From Saccharomyces uvarum (Eukaryota; Ascomycota; Saccharomycetes; Saccharomycetales; Saccharomycetaceae), in contig OX365940.1 of assembly GCA_947243795.1 (NCBI GenBank), positions 434,001 to 498,000 on the forward strand: 64,000 nucleotides of DNA, given 5' to 3'. Position numbers and translations under genes: made by a program. The first letter of the stretch is position 1; every line of letters starts with the position of its first letter. Shown here in pieces: positions 34,046-43,448 of the stretch. A model generated the notes under the pieces. That model had not been told where the DNA came from, did not search any database, and was given only the letters and a program-made list of their open reading frames with translations.

Positions 34046-35755
34046 TTAAGTACGAACAGTTGGTTCGTCAGTTCCCAATACGCTCTTGAAGTTCAAGAAT
34101 TTAATGACCGAGTTTATAATTGGCTTTAAATATTCTTCGGCAGTTTTGTGGTACTGAGATTTATCATCGCAATACTTCTCAATGTACAATCTGATTGTAG
34201 CGCCCGAAGAACCTGTACCAGACAATCTTAGAACGAATCTTGCACCATTAGATAGCTTGACATACAAACCTTGATGGTTGGACACGGAACCGTCCAAATC
34301 TGTGTATGAAAAATCACCACAGTCGGTAACCTTGACGGATCCATCAGTTGGGAAGGGAGAGCCAATCACACCAGATTTGGAGGTAAAAGCTCCCAGTTGG
34401 TCAACAATCTTGTTAGCTTTTTCGCTCTCTACTTTCTCAAAATCATAACGAGTGAAGAAAGTACGACCGTATTTAGCCCAAAATTCGTCTTGTATAGTCT
34501 TGATAGAAGCTTCTTTTTCTGGATGGTGCTTGTTGTAAATGGCCAGGATGTTCAACCATGCGATGATGGCCCAAACACCATCCTTTTCTCTTACATGGTT
34601 AGAACCCGTACCAAAAGATTCTTCACCGCAGATGGATAATTTCTTAGCATCGAACAAAGCACAGAAAAACTTCCAACCGGTTGGAACTTCATAACAGTTT
34701 AGCCCATGAGCCTTAGCGACACGATCAATGGCTGCTGAAGTAGGGAATGAACGAGCCAAACCATAGATACCTTGTTTAGCAAAATATGGAATTTCAGCAG
34801 CATATTCAGCAATAATGGCCACTGAGTCACCTGGGGAGACAAATGATGGGCCATAACCGTAGATCATGTTTCTATCACCATCACCATCAGAAGCGGCACC
34901 AAATTCAATTTTTTCACGATCTACCCTTTTCACTAATGAACTAGCATAAGTCAAGTTGGGATCTGGATGCATGCCGCCAAAATCCGGAGAAGGATGCCAG
35001 TTTTGTAAAACTTCATCGGCTGGTAAGCCGAATTTGTCAACGAAAATGGCCTTGCCGTATGGGCCAGTAACACCATTCATGCTATCGAACAGTAGCTTCC
35101 AATTTTTGGTAGAGCGCTGGTTATCGATAAACTTCTTGATTAAGTTGAAATCGAAGATCTCCTCCAAGAGCTCAACATAGGCTTTTGTCACATCGATAAT
35201 ATCGATTGATAGTGGTCCATATTTCCTATCTTTGCCTATCGTCTGCAGGTCTAGTTCCGGGAAGTCTTTGACAATTTTATAACTAGTTAACTTTTTGGAT
35301 GTTTCCCAAATAGCATTTGTGACAGACTCAGGAGCTGGGCCCCCGTTGGATAAGTTGTACTTGATACCCATATCATTTTCCGGACCACCTGGGTTGTGAG
35401 AGGCGGTCAAGATAATACCCCCGGTACATTTGTCCTCGTAACTTCTCATGATGTGAGAAGCGGCTGGTGTAGATAATAGACCATTTTGGCCAATAACTAG
35501 CTTTTTGACGCCATTTGCAGCACTAATAGCAGCAATCTTGTGAAGAATGACATCATTGTAGTAACGACCATCACCACCGACGACAAGAGTGGCACCTTTG
35601 GAGCCTTCAGGAATAGCATCCAGGACCGATTGAATGAAGTTCTCGGTGTAATGAGGTTGGTCTTTAAAGATCTTTGTCTTCTTACGCAACCCAGAGGTAC
35701 CGGGTTTTTGATCTTGGTAAGGTTTAGTAGGAACTGTCTCGATTTGGAATGACAT
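34046..35755 (-). CDS. PGM2: PGM2 phosphoglucomutase
   Basis: A 569-residue alpha-D-phosphohexomutase that interconverts glucose 1-phosphate and glucose 6-phosphate. The active-site phosphoserine is Ser119 in TASHNPGG. The metal loop DGDGDRN, the sugar-binding loop CGEESFG and the C-terminal phosphate-binding loop RLSGTGSSG are all present. It is the major isoform, needed for galactose use, and feeds glycogen and trehalose synthesis. The promoter has at least four STRE cores, which fits Msn2/4 induction. The length equals S. cerevisiae Pgm2 from memory. The neighbour YKU80 identifies it as PGM2 rather than PGM1. Confidence 0.97.
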   Translation of the reverse strand: MSFQIETVPTKPYQDQKPGTSGLRKKTKIFKDQPHYTENFIQSVLDAIPEGSKGATLVVGGDGRYYNDVILHKIAAISAANGVKKLVIGQNGLLSTPAASHIMRSYEDKCTGGIILTASHNPGGPENDMGIKYNLSNGGPAPESVTNAIWETSKKLTSYKIVKDFPELDLQTIGKDRKYGPLSIDIIDVTKAYVELLEEIFDFNLIKKFIDNQRSTKNWKLLFDSMNGVTGPYGKAIFVDKFGLPADEVLQNWHPSPDFGGMHPDPNLTYASSLVKRVDREKIEFGAASDGDGDRNMIYGYGPSFVSPGDSVAIIAEYAAEIPYFAKQGIYGLARSFPTSAAIDRVAKAHGLNCYEVPTGWKFFCALFDAKKLSICGEESFGTGSNHVREKDGVWAIIAWLNILAIYNKHHPEKEASIKTIQDEFWAKYGRTFFTRYDFEKVESEKANKIVDQLGAFTSKSGVIGSPFPTDGSVKVTDCGDFSYTDLDGSVSNHQGLYVKLSNGARFVLRLSGTGSSGATIRLYIEKYCDDKSQYHKTAEEYLKPIINSVIKFLNFKSVLGTDEPTVRT

Positions 35756-36426
35756 GATGATGTGATGACTTGGTTACTTTTTTTGTTCGGTACGGAAGAC
35801 AGGCTTAATCTTCTTTGCTGTTCTTTTGTTCGAGAAATGCCTAGAAAAGATGACCTCCAAAAGCAAACAATATCAACGGTGCCTTTTTATATTTTCCACC
35901 ATACTCGGGCTGCAGCCTTCCAGATCCTTGAAATGTCGACTAATTTTACACTTTTTAACCCCTGTCTGTTCGTGGCACTACACCATGGTAAAAGCTTAAA
36001 GTCCCCCTTTCACAGTGGTTCCCCGCGAAAATCAACGGGCAGCACCACCCCTTTTCACGAGCCCCGCGCTTCTCTTCACCGAGGCCAAGTTCTGCTTCTC
36101 CCCCTAGAAAGGACTACTAGGCCCTGCTATCCTTACCTAACGAGCTCAGGGGCAGCATGTGTTGAGAGGAAAGAACTGCTCGACCTCATCGGGTGATACT
36201 GCCGGATGCACATTCGTTGAAAGCGGCATGTGCCCACGTTATGGCATGCGCTGCGTTTGTTTGAGAGTGGCAGCAGTGGAAGACACGAAGGAGAAAATGG
36301 CACTCGCATCGCTGATGCTAGTTACAGGCGAATTATGCAAGATCAAGTATGTGCTCGCTTCTTTTCATCCCATCGCGACGACAGCGCGGATCAAAAACCT
36401 TTGAATATTCTCGAGCTCTTCCAGGG
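35756..36426. promoter_or_regulatory. PGM2 promoter with STRE cluster
   Basis: 671 bp between the PGM2 ATG and the YKU80 stop. Four CCCCT stress elements lie at 35959-35963, 36004-36008, 36048-36052 and 36101-36105, and CCCCGC Mig1-like cores at about 36021 and 36062. No perfect Gal4 site is seen; one imperfect CGC-N11-CCG is at 36065-36081. A 143-codon ATG frame (35765-36196, plus strand) runs through this cluster and is probably chance. Confidence 0.65.
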
Positions 36427-38292
36427 CTAACGCTCCTTGTTGTCTTGTTCTCCACGCTTCAATAGTGTTTCCAAGTCCGGAATTTTTTCTCTTTCCAATT
36501 GATCCTTTAATTCTGATGCGAGATTTAGTTTGTCCGCTTTCTTGATTCGAAGAATCTTAGATAATTCCTTGCTATCGAATTTTTTCTGCTTATAAGGGCT
36601 GATTTTCTCTCTCAGTGAGTCCGGTAGATCTGGGATTTGAAATTCTTTTGAGTCGTTGATCATCAGTTGGTGAATCCACTCCAATAGCACTTGCTGTTGC
36701 CTATAGATGAACACTGTGGGTATTCTAAGTGGATCATCTTTGTTGGCGTCTTGTCCCTTTTTCAAATCGGGCAGAGGGAGAGAGGTCTCTGCAGTCACGT
36801 CGTTTATGGATTGATAGTAATTATATGATGTGATTTCCGGTAGTTCATCTGTGTCCATGGACTCCACGAACTGTCCCATAAGGTCATCAATCTTGTCTTC
36901 ATCTGCTTCATTTTTCAACGGCACCCCGGATGTAGTTGTTCTATTCAGTAGTTTGGGGAAATCTGTCACCCTTTCATCTTCTGCAAATGGTAACCTACAC
37001 GAAATAAGACTTCTAACGACTTTTCTTTCGGAATCGGCTTGCTCAATTAAAACCGGACACAGGGCGCACATGGTCACTTCACTGTCTTTCCTGCTTACGT
37101 ATCTTGCAACAGCAACCTTCCTATTCTCCAACATAACATCCACTAGGGCACTGAATGCCATTGAGTCAGATAGACAGCCAAGTCTTGTATCTGCTATGAT
37201 GAAAGAAGATTCAGATGTTAAGTAATATCTTGGCAAAGCTTCTCTATCTAGAAACCCTCTTAAATCCATCCCGGGAAATGTTTCATATACAGTCTGGTCA
37301 ACTAGAACAGATGGCAGTACTACATAATCTGCACCATAACGGTACGCCTTTGTTACCGAGTCTTTAGAGATAGTCACGGGAGTGTAAGAGGGCTCCGCCT
37401 CATCATTTGCAATGGCGTCCTTGTTATTTTCTTCATTATAAATTTCATACTCAATTATGGATTTAACCCCTACGTATTTTACTTGCTTATTGGAATCTTC
37501 AGTCTGAATAACGGTTTTTCGATTGAGTCCCGAGATTGCCTTAGTGGCGGGAAATGCCTCCACTCTGAAGCATAAACAATTATTATCTTCTACGTTACCC
37601 TTTGGATTTGATGTTTGTGTGGTTGATATATCAGCTCCCAACCTAAGCTCGCCTGAAAATATTCTTACCGGTTTAACTATACTCGTCGCGGGAGAAGTAA
37701 TTTCGATAAGAAGCTCGTTTATAGTGTAAATTTTTGAATCTGGAATGGCTTCCACTAGCTTCAACCAATTTGATTGTTTATTTTCATCTTGGCTGTCTTT
37801 CCTGCAGTCGATTAAAATAATTCTTGCGTTTAGTTCTTCTACCAGTACATTTATTTCTTCGTCTGTGATATCTAGCTCGTCTAGATTATCCGTGAATACA
37901 ACTATCTGCTTTAAAATTTTTCTTGCTTGAAATTGTTGCTTGATATCCAATGAAGCAACTAGGAGACATTGAATCATAGACTGAAAATCTTCAGTTGAAC
38001 TATCACGGGTATGCTGATCACGATACTGTTTCAAATGTCTTATGAATTTGATCGTATCAGTTGTTGTAACGGGAGCTAGAAACGGTTGTATTTGAAACAC
38101 ATTGGGAATTTCCTGGGAGTTCTCGGATATGGGACAATTTGCTAGGTAGCAACTTATCCAATCTGTTTTTCTACTCTTTTTAGATTTGTTCAATAACGTG
38201 TATTCCAAATATGCCATGGATTTAGAGACACTATCATTTTTTATCATTGATGGTGATACATCCACGATGAAGGTTGTTGATTCGCTTGACAT
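36427..38292 (-). CDS. YKU80: YKU80 Ku heterodimer subunit
   Basis: A 621-residue Ku80-family protein. The N-terminal von Willebrand A-like domain begins TTFIVDVSPSM and spans about 1-210. The Ku core beta-barrel covers about 220-470, and a helical C-terminal arm completes it. With Yku70 it binds DNA ends for non-homologous end joining, and protects telomeres and recruits telomerase through TLC1 RNA. S. cerevisiae Yku80 is about 629 residues from memory. The C-terminus is Lys/Glu-rich. Confidence 0.95.
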   Translation of the reverse strand: MSSESTTFIVDVSPSMIKNDSVSKSMAYLEYTLLNKSKKSRKTDWISCYLANCPISENSQEIPNVFQIQPFLAPVTTTDTIKFIRHLKQYRDQHTRDSSTEDFQSMIQCLLVASLDIKQQFQARKILKQIVVFTDNLDELDITDEEINVLVEELNARIILIDCRKDSQDENKQSNWLKLVEAIPDSKIYTINELLIEITSPATSIVKPVRIFSGELRLGADISTTQTSNPKGNVEDNNCLCFRVEAFPATKAISGLNRKTVIQTEDSNKQVKYVGVKSIIEYEIYNEENNKDAIANDEAEPSYTPVTISKDSVTKAYRYGADYVVLPSVLVDQTVYETFPGMDLRGFLDREALPRYYLTSESSFIIADTRLGCLSDSMAFSALVDVMLENRKVAVARYVSRKDSEVTMCALCPVLIEQADSERKVVRSLISCRLPFAEDERVTDFPKLLNRTTTSGVPLKNEADEDKIDDLMGQFVESMDTDELPEITSYNYYQSINDVTAETSLPLPDLKKGQDANKDDPLRIPTVFIYRQQQVLLEWIHQLMINDSKEFQIPDLPDSLREKISPYKQKKFDSKELSKILRIKKADKLNLASELKDQLEREKIPDLETLLKRGEQDNKER

Positions 38293-38613
38293 TATTACTA
38301 CTTGTGGTTTTGTCGTTCGTCTCAGTTCTTCTCTTGCTACTTACGTTATTTCAGCTTGGTGATGCCCTTTTCATTTTTCCATGGCAACAAACGCCTTGTC
38401 GGAAATTAAACTACCTAGTCAGATCAGCGACCAAAACCAAATACATAAACCATGAAAAATAAAAGAGACACTACAGGTACCGACATAAGAATCAAGTAAA
38501 ACAAGAACAACAACATGATTTAGAATTGCATGATATTAATTTAGCTTGGGTCTCAACCAAAAAGAATACCGTAAAGCTTCACTCATCAGAAACAAAACTT
38601 TTTCAAAAAAGAA
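38293..38613. other. Intergenic YKU80 promoter / tRNA-Lys 3' flank
   Basis: 321 bp with the YKU80 upstream region and the 3' flank of tRNA-Lys, including a T-run terminator on the minus strand (A-run at about 38605-38610). No other element is recognised. Confidence 0.55.
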
Positions 38614-38686
38614 AGCCCTGTAGGGGGCTCGAACCCCTAACCTTATGATTAAGAGTCATACGCGCTACCGATTGCGCCAACAAGGC
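38614..38686 (-). tRNA. tK(CUU): tRNA-Lys (anticodon CUU)
   Basis: A 73 nt cloverleaf on the minus strand. The acceptor GCCTTGT pairs with ACAGGGC, the anticodon loop is GACTCTTAATC with CTT, and the T-arm is AGGGGTTCGAGCCCCCT. No intron. Poly-T termination follows. The sequence matches yeast tRNA-Lys(CUU) as remembered. Confidence 0.97.
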
Positions 38687-39905
38687 TCTTTCTTATTATG
38701 AGGGCTCAATAATTTCCATTTATATACGTCAATATTTTATTGGCCACGCACACTGCCTTACCCTGTAAACCCAATATGTGATACACTGTTGTTCACGTCA
38801 GACGAGTCTGGTGCTCGATCTCCATTATTTCCCATTAATTCTGTATTATTTGTGCCAGACTCGGTAACTTCTGATGGATCTAATAGAATGATATCGCTTG
38901 CTAGATACAGATAACAAATTTGTTAAGACTGTTCCGACCTAGGAAGGATATGTGGGATAAATGACCAACAAGTGTATCGGTTCAAAATTTCAAATACTAA
39001 CTTACTACTTGACAAGCGTTTCGTACATCAAGATACACCGTGTCTATAACATTCAACAAAGAGAAACGCCTTTTATACGTAGCGCTACAAGAAAATCTGT
39101 ATAGAAGTGTGTTCCGAAAACCCTTCATTGGCTCCATAAATATTCAGCATTAAACGACCTTAGGTAGCTATTTGCAATCGTTCTATAGTTCAGAAAGCCA
39201 AAGCCGAAATATCTTTTCTTGTAATTCTTTAACTAGCAAAACATTTTTCTTCTGTTTACAATCAATCGCTCGAAGATTCCCCTCTTAGATAAACGCCAAA
39301 TAAAACTCATCTAGAGCGTGTGCTAGCAAAATCACCGATTGCTCACGCATTTACAGTTGCGAATCCAGAATAAATTACCCCATGCGCTTTTTCAACGGAA
39401 GTCATCTTCCACGCCGCATTACTAATGCAGAATAATGTGAGGAGTAATGAGACGCGCTCCATCCTCATCTCGTCGCTACGAACAATGATTTATTCGCGTC
39501 TAAGAACCGGTTTTTGAAGCGGCCATGTCATCCTAACACAAAAGAGTGACTTCCCTGCGCGTACAAAACCCCATGCATCACGCCCTAACAACCGGAAGGG
39601 CGGCTAATGTGCTACAGCCGCGTCCCTTAACTGTGGGAACCTCCACATAGTGCACACCTGGCCTACTCTTTGGGGCGTTTTAGCATGCTGAACAGCTTGA
39701 ACTATCTACCACGGAAATAGGGAAATAAGAAGACGGAGTGGGGTGGGGTAATGATATCTGATAAGACTCTCTTGATAGCCATATAGGTGATGTTGGCGAG
39801 TATATAAACAGGAAACCCCTTAGGATATATTCTAAACTGCTTCTTGCTTTCTTGCTGCACTAAAATCACGAAAAGCACGAAAATCAACCTATTCAAATTT
39901 TAACT
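38687..39905. promoter_or_regulatory. Intergenic tRNA-Lys to SPG4
   Basis: 1219 bp. Close to SPG4 are a TATATAAA box at 39801-39808 (about 100 bp upstream of the ATG), G-rich GGGGTGGGG sequence at about 39740 and a CCCCT core near 39815, consistent with a stress or stationary-phase promoter. A partial URS1 (TAGCCGCC on the minus strand) lies at about 39600. The part next to the tRNA shows no LTR that I can recognise. Confidence 0.5.
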
Positions 39906-40250
39906 ATGGGTGGATTTTGGGACGCATTTGCAGTATACGACAAGAAAAAACATGGTGATCCAGGTTTGTACGGTGGAAACCATATGAACATCGGGGAGAG
40001 TAAGACACAAGTCATGTTCTCGCAAGAGTATCGGGCACCCAAGACGCAGCAGCCTATGCCAGATAATATGAGAAGGTCTTCTATGTCTTCGGTGGACAGC
40101 TCCGATATGGAGGCCGTTAAGGAGGGCAAATTACCCGCAGACATGGAAATACCCAAAAACGTTGACATATCTAACATGTCTCAAGGCGAATTTCTGAGGC
40201 TTTATAAGAGTTTGAGGAAAGGCGAACCCGACAACAAGGTCAACAGGTGA
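39906..40250 (+). CDS. SPG4: SPG4 stationary-phase protein
   Basis: A 114-residue small hydrophilic protein beginning MGGFWDAFAVYDKKKHGDPG. It ends in a charged segment (SQGEFLRLYKSLRKGEPDN). There is no signal peptide or membrane segment. SPG4 (YMR107W) is needed for survival at high temperature in stationary phase and is not needed during growth; its molecular role is unknown. The S. cerevisiae protein is 115 residues from memory. The TATA box and G/C-rich stress-type promoter agree with strong induction. Confidence 0.92.
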   Translation: MGGFWDAFAVYDKKKHGDPGLYGGNHMNIGESKTQVMFSQEYRAPKTQQPMPDNMRRSSMSSVDSSDMEAVKEGKLPADMEIPKNVDISNMSQGEFLRLYKSLRKGEPDNKVNR

Positions 40251-40985
40251 ACCAGCAAATTATTTATGCTCTTTCTAAACACTTCCCGCACAACGATTTT
40301 TATCTCCGCTTGATTTATTTATTCCTTTCACGTGATTAATTTTGCGTAATATGCTTTCCGGTTTTCGTTATTTTCTATCATAGCATACATTGACTTATAT
40401 AAACCCCATACATATAAATATAATATGGAAGTTTGTAATCAAAATCGTTACCATTATTACTGTGGTTTCCGTTGCTCCGGTTTTGATGTGGGTTATGACA
40501 CATCTCTGGTCTGCGCGCTCTGCCGGTACCGGCTTAAAGTAAGCCATGAATCTCGGGCGCGGAAATACCAGCGCCCTTCGCTGAAATGTTGGGAAATCGT
40601 CTTTTTCTTTCTTTTTTTTCTGAATCTTCCGTCTATTCGATAGCGATGATTCATTTCCTATGAAAAAAAAAAAAAAAATAGAAATTTTTTGTTAAACATG
40701 TAATTTTCTTATCTGTTTAATATATATGCTATCGTTTATTTTCTTATCGAATTTTCATCTTACTACTTTTTCACCATCCCTAATTCATAGTATAGATCCA
40801 CGTTACTATTGTAATTTGCTTGATTTTTGCCTTCATTGTTCTCAAATTATCAGCCACAGTTACCTTTCATCTGAAGTGAAAATTGCATATTTTTACTGAT
40901 TACAATAAATTGCATTAACATACTCTATACGCTCAAAGTCAGAAGAAGCACAGAAAAAAACATACAATAGAAATTCACTCACCAA
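40251..40985. promoter_or_regulatory. ILV2 promoter region
   Basis: 735 bp between SPG4 and ILV2. It contains a perfect Leu3 site at 40523-40532 and a long poly-A tract at about 40662-40678 following T-rich sequence, typical of nucleosome-free promoter DNA. An overlapping 72-codon frame at 40425-40643 appears to be chance. Confidence 0.65.
40523..40532. promoter_or_regulatory. Leu3 site (CCGGTACCGG) upstream of ILV2
   Basis: CCGGTACCGG is a perfect CCGGNNCCGG Leu3 palindrome, 454 bp upstream of the ILV2 ATG. Leu3 activates branched-chain amino acid genes in response to alpha-isopropylmalate, so the site matches the gene's pathway. Confidence 0.75.
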
Positions 40986-43049
40986 ATGATTAGACAGTCC
41001 ACAATCAAGCACTTCGCTATCAAGCGTTGCTTCCAACAAATGGCATACCGCAAAACACCTGCTATGGGATCAGTCGCCCTCGCGCAACGCTTTTATAGCT
41101 CATCTTCCCGTTATTATAGTGCGTCTCCATTGCCAGCTTCCAATAGACCGGAACCAGCCCCAAGTTTCAACGTCGACCCAGTCGCACAGGTATCCGAGCC
41201 TTCTAAACTGGCCAAGAGACTGCGCACTGAGCCTGAGATGGACACATCCTTTGTCGGCTTAACTGGTGGTCAAATTTTTAATGAAATGATGTCCAGACAG
41301 AACGTTGACACCGTATTTGGCTATCCAGGTGGTGCTATTTTGCCTGTGTATGATGCCATCCACAATAGTGACAAATTTACTTTCGTCTTACCAAGACACG
41401 AGCAAGGTGCTGGTCACATGGCCGAAGGTTATGCCAGAGCCTCTGGTAAGCCAGGTGTCGTCTTGGTGACCTCCGGTCCAGGTGCCACCAACGTCATCAC
41501 TCCAATGGCAGATGCCTTCGCAGACGGTATTCCAATGGTTGTTTTCACAGGTCAAGTGCCAACTAGTGCTATCGGTACCGATGCCTTCCAAGAAGCCGAT
41601 GTCGTCGGTATTTCCAGATCTTGTACCAAGTGGAATGTCATGGTGAAATCCGTGGAAGAATTGCCATTGCGTATCAACGAAGCTTTTGAAATTGCCACAA
41701 GTGGTAGACCAGGTCCCGTCTTGGTTGACTTACCAAAGGATGTCACTGCGGCCATTTTAAGAAACCCAATTCCAACAAAAACAACTTTGCCATCAAACGC
41801 GCTAAACCAATTAACTAGTCGTACACAGGATGAGTTCGTTTTGCAAAACATCAATAAAGCCGCAGATTTGATAAACCTGGCAAAGAAGCCTGTCTTATAC
41901 GTTGGTGCAGGTATCTTAAACCATGTCGAAGGTCCAAGATTACTAAAAGAATTAAGTGAACGTGCACAAATACCTGTTACAACTACTTTGCAAGGTTTGG
42001 GTGCTTTCGACCAAGAGGATCCAAAATCCCTTGATATGTTAGGTATGCATGGCTGTGCCACTGCTAACCTGGCTGTGCAAAATGCAGATTTGTTGATTGC
42101 AGTGGGTGCTAGATTCGATGATCGTGTCACTTTGAATATCGCTAAATTTGCACCAGAAGCCCGTCGTGCCGCTGCGGAAGGCAGAGGTGGTATTATCCAT
42201 TTCGAAGTTAGCCCCAAAAACATAAACAAGGTCGTGGAAACTCAAATAGCGGTGGAAGGTGACGCTACTGGGAATTTGGATAAAATGATGCCAAAAATCT
42301 TCCCAGTAAAGGAGAGATCAGAGTGGTTTGGTCAAATAAACGAATGGAAGAAGAAGTACCCATACGCTTATATGTTGGAAACTCCAGGATCTAAAATAAA
42401 ACCACAAACAGTCATAACGAAACTATCCAAGATCGCCAATGACACAGGAAGACATGTTATAGTCACAACCGGTGTCGGGCAACATCAAATGTGGGCTGCT
42501 CAACACTGGACATGGAAAACCCCACGTACCTTCATTACATCAGGTGGTTTAGGTACAATGGGTTACGGTCTTCCAGCCGCCATCGGCGCTCAAGTCGCTA
42601 AACCAGATTCTTTGGTTATTGACATTGATGGTGATGCATCTTTCAACATGACCTTGACAGAATTGAGTTCTGCCGTTCAAGCTGGTACTCCAGTGAAGAT
42701 CTTGGTTTTGAACAATGAAGAACAAGGTATGGTTACTCAATGGCAATCACTGTTTTACGAGAACCGTTATTCTCACACACATCAGTTGAACCCTGATTTC
42801 ATAAAACTAGCCGACGCTATGGGTCTAAAGGGTATAAGAGTGAAAAAGCAAGAAGAATTAGATGCTAAATTGAAAGAATTTGTTTCCACAAAGGGTCCTG
42901 TCTTGCTCGAAGTGGAAGTTGACAAAAAGGTTCCTGTTTTGCCAATGGTTCCAGCGGGCAAGGGTCTAGATGAGTTCATATACTTCGACCCAGAGGTTGA
43001 AAGACAACAAACCGAATTACGTCACAAACGTACCAATGGTAAGCATTGA
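40986..43049 (+). CDS. ILV2: ILV2 acetolactate synthase catalytic subunit
   Basis: A 687-residue mitochondrial acetohydroxyacid synthase, the first common step of valine, isoleucine and leucine synthesis. It uses ThDP, FAD and Mg2+ and is regulated by Ilv6. An Arg/Ser-rich presequence covers about 1-85. The N-terminal ThDP-binding domain has VFGYPGGAILPVYDA and the essential Glu in RHEQGAGH. A central FAD-binding domain follows, then the C-terminal ThDP/Mg motif GDASFN...LNNEEQG. Residues known to confer sulfonylurea resistance when changed look wild type (Pro in GQVPTS, Trp in TQWQS). The length equals S. cerevisiae Ilv2, but many presequence residues differ. Confidence 0.98.
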   Translation: MIRQSTIKHFAIKRCFQQMAYRKTPAMGSVALAQRFYSSSSRYYSASPLPASNRPEPAPSFNVDPVAQVSEPSKLAKRLRTEPEMDTSFVGLTGGQIFNEMMSRQNVDTVFGYPGGAILPVYDAIHNSDKFTFVLPRHEQGAGHMAEGYARASGKPGVVLVTSGPGATNVITPMADAFADGIPMVVFTGQVPTSAIGTDAFQEADVVGISRSCTKWNVMVKSVEELPLRINEAFEIATSGRPGPVLVDLPKDVTAAILRNPIPTKTTLPSNALNQLTSRTQDEFVLQNINKAADLINLAKKPVLYVGAGILNHVEGPRLLKELSERAQIPVTTTLQGLGAFDQEDPKSLDMLGMHGCATANLAVQNADLLIAVGARFDDRVTLNIAKFAPEARRAAAEGRGGIIHFEVSPKNINKVVETQIAVEGDATGNLDKMMPKIFPVKERSEWFGQINEWKKKYPYAYMLETPGSKIKPQTVITKLSKIANDTGRHVIVTTGVGQHQMWAAQHWTWKTPRTFITSGGLGTMGYGLPAAIGAQVAKPDSLVIDIDGDASFNMTLTELSSAVQAGTPVKILVLNNEEQGMVTQWQSLFYENRYSHTHQLNPDFIKLADAMGLKGIRVKKQEELDAKLKEFVSTKGPVLLEVEVDKKVPVLPMVPAGKGLDEFIYFDPEVERQQTELRHKRTNGKH

Positions 43050-43448
43050 AGTCTCAAACACATTCTTCAATAAAAATTTAGACTTTTATCATTATTTAAC
43101 CATGCGTATATAGTACATCCTGTCCTACGACAGTCCTGTATACTTTCTAATAAATTTATTTTCTAAAACTATTCACAGCTAGCCTTAATTGATGAGTAGC
43201 AAGTCGCACGTCCGACTAGGCAGTAATTAGCACAACCATGAGTGAATATTTCACCTAATGGCATGAAGCTTATTCTCCTCGTCTGACACGATTTCTTCTT
43301 TAGTGATTTGTCAAAAATATTTCCGAAAAGGGGCCGCTAAAAAATCCATTCTTTGCTAATATTGATCTAGTGCTGTAAATAAATGAAAAAACTTGTAGTG
43401 CAATATAGGATCGGTCATCAACAGAAAAGGTCAACGGACTTGTAGACA
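43050..43448. other. Intergenic ILV2-MYO5
   Basis: 399 bp holding the ILV2 3' end and the MYO5 promoter. One AGGGG core lies at about 43330. Nothing else is recognised. Confidence 0.55.

Noticed and set aside
36065-36081. Gal4 site in the PGM2 promoter
   Set aside because: CGC-N11-CCG lacks the required CGG half-site; it is kept only as a possible weak site.
38687-39300. Solo LTR upstream of tRNA-Lys
   Set aside because: Location is favourable, but I found no TGTTG...CA terminus or delta/sigma-like stretch.
40425-40643. 72-codon frame upstream of ILV2
   Set aside because: It overlaps the Leu3 site and ends in the T-rich tract of the promoter; it looks like chance.
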